Source: Deltaproteobacteria bacterium (GTDB lineage: Bacteria > Desulfobacterota > Deferrimicrobia > Deferrimicrobiales > Deferrimicrobiaceae). Taken from it: 9,348 bases of DNA. Of the stretch, positions 1 to 5,617 are shown one piece after another. The stretch spans positions 1 to 9,348 of the forward strand of contig DOTC01000106.1 of the NCBI GenBank assembly GCA_003513855.1, read 5' to 3'. The position numbers and the translations under genes were made by a program. Every line of letters starts with the position of its first letter. The stretch's first letter is position 1. The notes under the pieces were generated by a model, which was not told where the DNA came from, ran no database searches, and was given only the letters and a program-made list of their open reading frames with translations.

Positions 1-2
1 TT

Positions 3-797
3 CAGGTCGCCCACGGCCACGTCGCCGCGCTCCTTCGGGACGGGGTCGATTTCCTGTTCGTCCCCAACGTCATCAATGCGGAGACGACCCACACCCACAC
101 CGAGTCCCACTTCTGCCCGTGGGGGCAGACCCTCCCGTTCGTCCTCGCGTCGGTCCCCGGCTGGGAGAAGGAGGTGCGCCAGAAGCTCCTTTCCCCGACC
201 GTCCGCTTCCGCGACAGCGAGCGCCTGCTGATCGAGGACCTCTTCGACTGCTTCGGGCCGCTCGGCATCTCCCGCCGCGAGATCCGGGAGGCGATCCGGG
301 AGGGGTGGAAGGTGCAGCGCCGGTTCGGGGACTTCCTCGCAGCCCGCGGAGCGGAGGCGGTCTCGGAGGTGGAAAAGGCGGGCGCCCACGCCGTCATCCT
401 GATCGGCCGCTCGTACAACCTCTACGACCGGGACGTCAACCTGAACATTCCCGCGAAGCTGCGCGACCAGTACGGGGCGAACGTGATCCCGATCGATTTT
501 CTGCCCGTGGACGGGATCGACATCCGGGAGATCCACGACAACATGTTCTGGAACTACGGGAGGAAGATCATCGCGGCGGCGAGATGGTGCCGGGGCCGGC
601 CGAAGGTCCACATCATCTACATCACCAATTTCAAGTGCGGGCCGGACTCCTTCATCCGGCACTTCATCCACAAGGCGTCCGGGGCCCCGTACCTTTCCCT
701 CCAGTTCGACGGACACGCAAACGACGCGGGATACATGACCCGGTGCGAGGCGTATCTCGACAGCAAGGGGGTCTTGCGATGGTGGGCAGAAACGTGA
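3..797 (+). CDS. acyl-CoA dehydratase activase-related protein, DUF2229/COG3580 type (5' end outside the window)
   Basis: The reading frame is open from the first bases and stops with TGA at 795-797, so this is the C-terminal 264 residues of a longer protein. The first visible residues, QVAHGHVAALLRDGVDFLFVP, match the DUF2229 pattern in which a conserved lysine/cysteine loop leads to 'HGHVA.LL..GVD.LF.P'. A Cys-Pro pair follows in HFCPWGQ. The second half carries VIPIDFLPVDG, a block beginning MFWNYGRKI, and ITNFKCGPDSF. These blocks are typical of the large 2-hydroxyacyl-CoA dehydratase activase proteins of anaerobes, where DUF2229 lies downstream of ATPase domains of the BcrAD/BadFG type. 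Relatives of those ATPases donate electrons to the dehydratase. Whether this protein has an ATPase domain cannot be seen here, and its reaction is unknown. Cysteines in the HFCPWGQ and FKCGPD segments could hold an iron-sulphur cluster (inference). It overlaps the next gene by 19 bases, which suggests translational coupling. Confidence 0.85.
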   Translation, partial: QVAHGHVAALLRDGVDFLFVPNVINAETTHTHTESHFCPWGQTLPFVLASVPGWEKEVRQKLLSPTVRFRDSERLLIEDLFDCFGPLGISRREIREAIREGWKVQRRFGDFLAARGAEAVSEVEKAGAHAVILIGRSYNLYDRDVNLNIPAKLRDQYGANVIPIDFLPVDGIDIREIHDNMFWNYGRKIIAAARWCRGRPKVHIIYITNFKCGPDSFIRHFIHKASGAPYLSLQFDGHANDAGYMTRCEAYLDSKGVLRWWAET

Positions 798-2086
798 GCG
801 CGTCACCGCTGGCCGGAAGGACGGTCTTCTTCCCCCCGATGAACGAGGCGGGGGTGCAGGCCATTTCGGCGGCGTTCCGTTCCGTCGGGATCGACGCGCG
901 GGCCATGCCGCCCTCCGACGAGGAGACGCTTCTCCTCGGCGGACGCTTCTCCTCGGGGGAGGAGTGCCTCCCCCAGAAGGTGACGCTGGGCGACACCCTC
1001 AAGCTTCTCGTTCACGGGGAGATCGCCCAGGAAAAGATGGCGCTCTTCATGCCGTCCTCCAACGGGCCGTGCCGGTTCGGGCAATACGGCCCCTACATGA
1101 AGATGGTTCTCGAGGAGATGGGGTACGGCGACGTGATGCTTGTTTCCCCCACGTGCGCGGACGGGTACAACGGCATGGGCGAGCACGCCGACGAACTTCT
1201 TCGCACCGCGTGGCGGGCCATGGTGGCCGGCGACCTACTTCAGAAGCTTCTCCTTCGGGTCCGCCCCTACGAGACGGAGAAGGGGGCGGCCGACAGGGCG
1301 TTTCAGGAGGCGCTCGGAATCCTGTGCCGGGCCGTGGAGATTCCCGGCGAGAAGAAGGGGGAGAAGCTCGCACGGATCGTCGCGTCCCTGCGGAAGGGAC
1401 GGGAGGTCCTGCTCGGCGTGCCGGCGGATTTCTCCTCGCCGCGCCCGCTGATCGGGGTCGTCGGGGAGATCTTCTGCCGGCTCAACACCTTCAGCAACGA
1501 CGACGTGGTCCGCAATGTGGAAGAGGCCGGCGGAGAATGCTGGATCTCCGACGTGACGGAGTGGGTGTGGTACACCAACGCGGATCACCACAGGGAGCTC
1601 CGGCGGTACGGCGGGCCCCTGAGCCTCGAGATGCTCGGGGCGAAGCTGAAATGGCACTTCCAGCGGAAGGACGAGCATGCGCTCCTCGAGGTGTTCGGGG
1701 CGGACTTCCGCGGGTACGAGGAACCGCACGACATCCGGGAGGTGATGGAACTCGCCCGTCCGTACCTTGTGCCCGAGGGGGCGCTGGGGGAGATGCTTCT
1801 GTCGGTGGGGAAATCGGTATACCTGTACCGGAAAGGGGCGGACGGGATTCTGGACATCAACCCCTTCACGTGCATGAACGGCATCGTCTCCGAGGCCATC
1901 TATCCCCGCTTGTCCCGCGACTGCGATGGTCTCCCGGTCCGCGTGCTATACTTTGACGGGACGCGCGTGGACCGCCGGTACGAGCTGGAGATCTTCATGG
2001 AGCTCGTCCGGGAATATTCCTCCCGGAAGAGGATGCGGCGCATCGCGCCGGGGGGATTCGGGGCGTCTGCGGCGGCCGGCGCCTGA
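779..2086 (+). CDS. acyl-CoA dehydratase activase-related protein, COG3581 type (HgdB/HGD-D-like)
   Basis: A complete protein of 435 residues. ATG 779 is chosen because AAGGGGG at 765-771 sits 7 bases upstream and because similarity starts soon after (VFFPPMNEAG); GTG 794 is a weaker alternative. Conserved blocks in order are PPSDEETLLLGG, GEECLPQK with Cys63, SSNGPCRFGQYGPY with Cys98, SPTCADGYNG with Cys126, GEIFCRLNTFSNDDVVRNVEE around residues 230-250, and PFTCMNGI with Cys365. These match the C-terminal part of the large activase-type proteins of Geobacter-like bacteria, which resembles dehydratase subunits HgdA/HgdB. The scattered single cysteines are plausible ligands of a [4Fe-4S] cluster (inference from the family). 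It probably forms a complex with the product of the overlapping upstream gene. The true substrate is unknown; annotations as '2-hydroxyglutaryl-CoA dehydratase' are by similarity only. Translation may be coupled through the 19-base overlap. It is not the dehydratase itself with any certainty. Confidence 0.85.
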   Translation: MVGRNVSASPLAGRTVFFPPMNEAGVQAISAAFRSVGIDARAMPPSDEETLLLGGRFSSGEECLPQKVTLGDTLKLLVHGEIAQEKMALFMPSSNGPCRFGQYGPYMKMVLEEMGYGDVMLVSPTCADGYNGMGEHADELLRTAWRAMVAGDLLQKLLLRVRPYETEKGAADRAFQEALGILCRAVEIPGEKKGEKLARIVASLRKGREVLLGVPADFSSPRPLIGVVGEIFCRLNTFSNDDVVRNVEEAGGECWISDVTEWVWYTNADHHRELRRYGGPLSLEMLGAKLKWHFQRKDEHALLEVFGADFRGYEEPHDIREVMELARPYLVPEGALGEMLLSVGKSVYLYRKGADGILDINPFTCMNGIVSEAIYPRLSRDCDGLPVRVLYFDGTRVDRRYELEIFMELVREYSSRKRMRRIAPGGFGASAAAGA

Positions 2087-2104
2087 GGATTTCCGGCCGT
2101 CATC

Positions 2105-2132
2105 GCGGGACGGGGCCCGAAGCGTGTCCCGC
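2105..2132 (+). other. GC-rich inverted repeat after the activase-type genes
   Basis: In the 99-base gap before the metallophosphoesterase gene, GCGGGAC (2105-2111) is repeated inverted as GTCCCGC (2126-2132) with a 14-base loop. A competing 6-base pairing, CGAAGC (2118-2123) with GCTTCG (2137-2142), overlaps it. No T-run follows, so a factor-independent terminator is not shown. It could mark the end of the first operon or be chance in GC-rich DNA. Confidence 0.3.
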
Positions 2133-2185
2133 CGGGGCTTCGCACGGGAGACGGCCCGAGGCGGAGCGGGGGGACGGAGCCGGGC

Positions 2186-2923
2186 GTGAGGCTTGCGGTC
2201 GTATCGGATATCCACTCCAACGGCGACGCTCTCGATGCCGTGGCCCGGGAGATCGACCGGCAGCGCGTTGACAAGGTGGTCCACCTGGGCGACCTCGCGG
2301 GGTACAACGCCGAGCCCGAACGGATCGTTCGGTGGGCCCGGGAGAATACGGCGGCGGGGATCGCGGGAAACCACGACGCCGTGGTGAGCGGCAAGGCAAG
2401 CGGCGAGTTCTTCCACGCGCCCGCCCTGTCCGCCGCCCGGTGGTCCTCTGCGAACATCTCCCCCGACTCGCTGGAGTATCTGTCTGCGCTTCCGGAGAGC
2501 CTCCGGCTCCCCGAAGGGATCCTTCTCGCCCACGGCGCCCCCTCCGACCCGGACCGCTACCTGTTCCTGCTCGAGGACGCGGAGGAGGAGATCGACCTGC
2601 TGTCCGGGGATCCCCCGCCGAACGTGGTCTTTCTCGGGCACACGCATGTGCCGGCGGCCTTCGTCCGGAGGAGGGACGGCGGCACCGTGTCCGCTTCTCT
2701 GGAAGGGCTGCGGGTCGGGGAGGGTGAGACGGCGATGCTGAACCCCGGGAGCGTCGGCCAGCCGCGCGACCGGGACCCGCGCTCCTCGTTCCTGGTGTAC
2801 GACACGGGAACCGGCTGCGCCTCCTGGATCCGGGTGCCGTATGACATCGCGGCCTGCCAGCGGAAGGTTCTCGCCGCCGGGCTCCCGGGATTCTTCGCGG
2901 CGCGCCTGGCGGCAGGGACGTGA
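2186..2923 (+). CDS. calcineurin-like metallophosphoesterase (COG0639-type)
   Basis: A complete cytoplasmic protein of 245 residues, normal for the family. GTG 2186 is preceded by GGAG at 2176-2179 and begins directly with the first metal motif. The full binuclear metal site is present: Asp8 and His10 (SDIHSN), Asp36 (HLGDLAGY), Asn62 (GNHD), His116 (LLAHGAP), and His152/His154 (GHTHVP). The segments NPGSVGQPRD and the C-terminal YD...LPGFFAARL are typical of the bacterial group annotated as ApaH- or PrpE-related phosphatases, whose substrates are mostly unknown. Phosphomonoester or phosphodiester hydrolysis is well supported; the substrate is not. The stop codon overlaps the archease start (GTGA, 2920-2923), so the two are probably translated together. 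This raises the possibility that it trims phosphate groups from RNA ends handled by RtcB, but that is inference from position only. Diadenosine polyphosphate or protein phosphate are equally open. Confidence 0.9.
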   Translation: MRLAVVSDIHSNGDALDAVAREIDRQRVDKVVHLGDLAGYNAEPERIVRWARENTAAGIAGNHDAVVSGKASGEFFHAPALSAARWSSANISPDSLEYLSALPESLRLPEGILLAHGAPSDPDRYLFLLEDAEEEIDLLSGDPPPNVVFLGHTHVPAAFVRRRDGGTVSASLEGLRVGEGETAMLNPGSVGQPRDRDPRSSFLVYDTGTGCASWIRVPYDIAACQRKVLAAGLPGFFAARLAAGT

Positions 2924-3339
2924 GGGGCCGCCGGTTCCGTCTTCTTCCGCACACGGCGGACCTCATGCTGGAGGTCCGCGGGGAGGACCTTCCCGGCCTC
3001 TTCTCCTCCTGCGTCCTCGCACTGTTCTCCCTCCTCGTGGACCGGCGGACCGTCCGGGGAACGGAAATCCGCGCCGTGGAGGGAGCCGGGGAGACCGCGG
3101 AAGCGCAGCTCTTTTCCCTGCTGCGCGAAGCGCTCCTCCTGTTCGCCGTCCACAAGTTTCTCGCCCGTTCCGCGCGTGGTACGATAGAAGGGAAGCGGGT
3201 GACGTTGACGCTGGCAGGAGAGCCTTTCGACTCCGAAAGGCATTCCGTAGACCGGGAGATCAAGGCCGTGACGGCGCACCTCATGTCCGTGAAGAGGTTG
3301 CCCGGGGGGTATCTCGCCCGTTTCGTCGTGGACGTGTAA
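2920..3339 (+). CDS. archease, activator of the RtcB RNA ligase
   Basis: A complete small protein of 139 residues, the usual archease length. GTG 2920 overlaps the preceding TGA. It is the only start that keeps the N-terminal signature, and no strong ribosome binding site precedes it, which fits translational coupling. Conserved features are the N-terminal PHTADLMLEV (His11, Asp14), EIKAVTAHLM (113-122; the family form is EIKAVTYH), and the C-terminal GGYLARFVVDV with Asp138 next to last. Archease promotes guanylylation of RtcB and allows multiple turnovers, and can broaden its nucleotide use; this is established for archaeal and human proteins. RtcB is the next gene, which strongly supports the role. 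One oddity is the middle helix (60-83), which usually carries an acidic 'LL..WLNELLYLF' pattern but here reads AQLFSLLREALLLFAVHKF, with fewer acidic residues and more hydrophobic ones. Confidence 0.9.
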   Translation: MRGRRFRLLPHTADLMLEVRGEDLPGLFSSCVLALFSLLVDRRTVRGTEIRAVEGAGETAEAQLFSLLREALLLFAVHKFLARSARGTIEGKRVTLTLAGEPFDSERHSVDREIKAVTAHLMSVKRLPGGYLARFVVDV

Positions 3340-3388
3340 GCCTTTACCCGATGGGCGCCCGGCGGCACCGGCGAGTGGGAGTTGCAAC

Positions 3389-4837
3389 ATGCGGTTCCAG
3401 GATGTCGAGATCCGGAAATTGTCCGATACGATGTGGGAGATCCCCCGGGAGGGCGGGATGCGGGTCCCGGGGCTCGTCTTCGCCTCCGAGGCGATGATGG
3501 GGGATATCGTGCGCGACGAGGCCATCCGCCAGGTGATGAACGTGGCCCACCTCCCCGGGATCCTGAAGCACAGCATCGGGATGCCGGACATCCACTGGGG
3601 GTACGGCTTCCCGATCGGGGGAGTGGCCGCGATGGACGCGCGGGAGGGGGTCGTCTCTCCCGGCGGGGTGGGGTACGACATCAACTGCGGGGTCCGTCTC
3701 CTCCGGTCCGACCTCACGGCGGACGCGCTGCGCCCGAAACTGCGGGAGCTCGTGGCGGCCCTGCACCGCGAAGTCCCCTCGGGGGTCGGTTCGACGGGAT
3801 TCGTCCGCCTGACCGCGGAGGACGAGGAGAAGGTCCTGACCCAGGGATCCCGGTGGGCGGCATCCCGGGGCTTTGCCTCCGCCCAGGACATCGCCTGCAC
3901 CGAGAGCGGGGGAGCGCTTCCGGGTGCGGACCCCGACGCGGTTTCCGCCGTAGCGAGGAAGCGGGGGCGCGACCAGCTGGGGACGCTCGGGTCGGGGAAC
4001 CACTTCCTCGAGATCGACGAGGTGGCGGAGGTGTTCGACGACGAGGCCGCAAGGGCGTTCGGGCTTTTCCCGGGGCAGGCGGCCGTCCTCATCCACTCGG
4101 GCTCTCGGGGACTGGGATACCAGGTGTGCGACGACTATCTGCAGACGATGGCCGACTATATGCGGCGGAACGCGATCGATCTTCCCGACAGGCAGCTCGC
4201 CTGCGCGCACATCCGCTCCCCCGAGGGGGAACGGTACCTGTCCGCCCTGGCCGCCGCGGCGAACTACGCCTTCGCCAACCGGCAGCTGCTTGCGCACCAG
4301 GCCCGGGAGACGTTCCTGCGGTTCCTGGGAATGGGACCGAACGACCTGGGGATGCGGATGGTGTACGACTGCGGGCACAACAACGCGAAGTTCGAGGAAC
4401 ACGAGGTCGACGGGAGGGACAGAAGGGTTCTCGTCCACCGGAAGGGCGCGACGCGCTGTTTCCCGCCGGGAAACGCGGAGATTCCGGAACCGTACCGGCA
4501 CGCGGGGCAGCCGGTGCTCATCCCGGGCGATATGGGGACCGCGTCGTACGTCCTTGCGGGGGCTCCGGAGGGGATGCGCCTGTCGTTCGGCTCGACCTGC
4601 CACGGGGCGGGCCGCCGGATGAGCCGGACCCAGGCGAGGTCCAGCGTGCGGGGCAAGTCGATCGTCCAGGAGATGGAACGACGCGGGGTGATCGTCGCAT
4701 GCGCCTCCCACAAGACCCTCGCCGAAGAGATCCCGGAGGCCTACAAGGACGTGTCCGAGGTCGTCGACGTCGTGCACGCCGCGGGGATTGCGAGGAGGGT
4801 TGCCAGACTGAAGCCTCTGGCGGTCGTCAAGGGGTAG
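3389..4837 (+). CDS. rtcB: RNA-splicing ligase RtcB
   Basis: A complete protein of 482 residues. ATG 3389 has GGGAG at 3377-3381, 7 bases upstream. RtcB joins RNA 2',3'-cyclic phosphate or 3'-phosphate ends to 5'-hydroxyl ends using GTP and Mn2+. The active site is complete, each residue one or two numbers above the Pyrococcus horikoshii enzyme: Asp97 and Cys100 in GVGYDINCGVR, Asn204 and His205 in GSGNHFLEID, His236 in IHSGSRGLGYQ, His330 in DCGHNN, the guanylylated His405 in CHGAGRRMSR, and Lys481 in the final VVKG. It lies 49 bases after archease, its known activator, and 11 bases before a methyltransferase gene. In bacteria RtcB generally acts in repair of cleaved tRNA or rRNA after stress rather than in tRNA splicing; the substrate here is unknown. 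No RtcR-type regulator or sigma-54 promoter is visible next to it, so it is probably transcribed with its neighbours. Confidence 0.98.
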   Translation: MRFQDVEIRKLSDTMWEIPREGGMRVPGLVFASEAMMGDIVRDEAIRQVMNVAHLPGILKHSIGMPDIHWGYGFPIGGVAAMDAREGVVSPGGVGYDINCGVRLLRSDLTADALRPKLRELVAALHREVPSGVGSTGFVRLTAEDEEKVLTQGSRWAASRGFASAQDIACTESGGALPGADPDAVSAVARKRGRDQLGTLGSGNHFLEIDEVAEVFDDEAARAFGLFPGQAAVLIHSGSRGLGYQVCDDYLQTMADYMRRNAIDLPDRQLACAHIRSPEGERYLSALAAAANYAFANRQLLAHQARETFLRFLGMGPNDLGMRMVYDCGHNNAKFEEHEVDGRDRRVLVHRKGATRCFPPGNAEIPEPYRHAGQPVLIPGDMGTASYVLAGAPEGMRLSFGSTCHGAGRRMSRTQARSSVRGKSIVQEMERRGVIVACASHKTLAEEIPEAYKDVSEVVDVVHAAGIARRVARLKPLAVVKG

Positions 4838-4848
4838 GGGACCGGAGA

Positions 4849-5589
4849 ATGCCGGGTGCGTGGTTCGAAACGATCTTCGACGAAAGGTACCCGGAGCTGT
4901 TCGGGCCGCTCGAGGGAAACGCCGAGAAGGAGGTGGAGGAGATCCTTCGCCTCCTCGCGGTGCGCCCCCGGTCGGTCATCGAGGACCTGGGGTGCGGCCG
5001 GGGAAGGCACGCCATTCCGCTCGCCCGGAAGGGGCACCGGGTGACCGGGGTGGACCTGTCCGAGAAGATGCTGGGGATCGCCCGCGCGCGGGCGCGCAAG
5101 GAAAGGGTCTCCGTGGAATGGGTGCGGGAGGATATGCGGGTCTTCCGCCGCCCCGGCGCGTTCGACCTGTGCCTCTCCCTGTTCACCTCCTTCGGGTTCT
5201 TCCAGGAAGAAGAGAACCAGATGGTTCTGGGCAACGTGGGTGCGAGCCTGAAGGAGGGGGGGAGGCTGCTCCTCGACCTGAGGAACGCCGGGAAGGGGCT
5301 GTCGCGCCTCGAGAGCTGGGACCAGACGCTCGAGGTCCCTTCGGGGAGGCTCCGGATGGCGATCCGGTTCAACCCCCGCACCAGGCGCGCGACGGCGAAG
5401 CACGTGCTGACGCGTACGGACGGCATCCGGATCTCCTCCACCTTCGACGTGCGGCTCTACTCGGACCAGGAACTCGAGGCGATGCTGCGGAATGCCGGGA
5501 TGCGCGTGAGGAATTTCTTCGGTTCCCTCTCGGGGGATCCCTTTACGGGCGAGTCCGACCGGATGGTTGTCGTATCCGTGAAGGAATAG
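4849..5589 (+). CDS. class I SAM-dependent methyltransferase
   Basis: A complete protein of 246 residues. ATG 4849 lies 11 bases after the rtcB stop, with AGGGGA at 4836-4841 as ribosome binding site. The Rossmann-fold SAM site is clear: motif I VIEDLGCGRGRHAIPLA (43-59), the acidic end of strand 2 in VTGVDLSEKM (65-74), Asp94 in the VREDMRVF segment, motif IV in DLCLSLFTSFGFF (105-117), and LKEGGRLLLDLRN as the post-motif strand. The C-terminal GSLSGDPFTGESDRMVVVS pattern is common in uncharacterised methyltransferases of COG2226/COG0500 type. The substrate cannot be read from the sequence. It lacks the glutamate/histidine metal-binding motif of the Hen1 RNA 2'-O-methyltransferase, and no RNA-binding domain such as THUMP, PUA or S4 is visible. 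The short spacing suggests co-transcription with rtcB, so action on RNA is possible, but small-molecule methylation is equally likely. Confidence 0.9.
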   Translation: MPGAWFETIFDERYPELFGPLEGNAEKEVEEILRLLAVRPRSVIEDLGCGRGRHAIPLARKGHRVTGVDLSEKMLGIARARARKERVSVEWVREDMRVFRRPGAFDLCLSLFTSFGFFQEEENQMVLGNVGASLKEGGRLLLDLRNAGKGLSRLESWDQTLEVPSGRLRMAIRFNPRTRRATAKHVLTRTDGIRISSTFDVRLYSDQELEAMLRNAGMRVRNFFGSLSGDPFTGESDRMVVVSVKE

Positions 5590-5602
5590 AAAGGGCCCTT
5601 TC
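5589..5602. repeat. 14-base perfect palindrome between convergent genes
   Basis: GAAAGGGCCCTTTC is a perfect palindrome that starts at the last base of the methyltransferase stop codon. It lies in the 28-base gap before the stop codon of the convergent penicillin-binding protein gene. As RNA it could form only a short stem once a loop is left open, on either strand. A weak two-way terminator is possible, but no clear T-run follows on either side beyond the three T of the palindrome itself. Confidence 0.35.
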
Positions 5603-5617
5603 CGCCCGGAGCGCCCC

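Noticed and set aside
119..778. Extension of the COG3581-type gene upstream to an ATG at 119
   Set aside because: The upstream part is Arg/Pro/Gly-rich shadow sequence over the DUF2229-type gene. ATG 779 has a good ribosome binding site and begins at the conserved region.
1910..1952. TTGTCC and TATACT inside the COG3581-type gene as a promoter for the RNA-repair genes
   Set aside because: The spacing between the hexamers is 31 bases, far outside the usable range.
3177..3185. Extended -10-like TGGTACGAT inside archease as an internal promoter for rtcB
   Set aside because: No matching -35 element is seen, and it lies in coding sequence more than 200 bases upstream of rtcB; chance is sufficient.
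2557..4092. Long open frame on the minus strand (511 codons) opposite the archease and rtcB genes
   Set aside because: It lies opposite genes with complete family motifs, its translation is rich in Arg, Pro and Ser as expected of a GC-rich shadow frame, and it shows no domain.
3382..4848. Plus-strand frame starting at 3382 that runs through rtcB into the methyltransferase frame
   Set aside because: It is simply the methyltransferase frame left open through rtcB by high GC content. The methyltransferase itself starts at ATG 4849, with similarity from that point on and a ribosome binding site before it.
4849..5589. Assignment of the methyltransferase as Hen1
   Set aside because: The glutamate/histidine Mn2+-binding motif of Hen1 is absent and the sequence pattern fits the general COG2226/COG0500 group.
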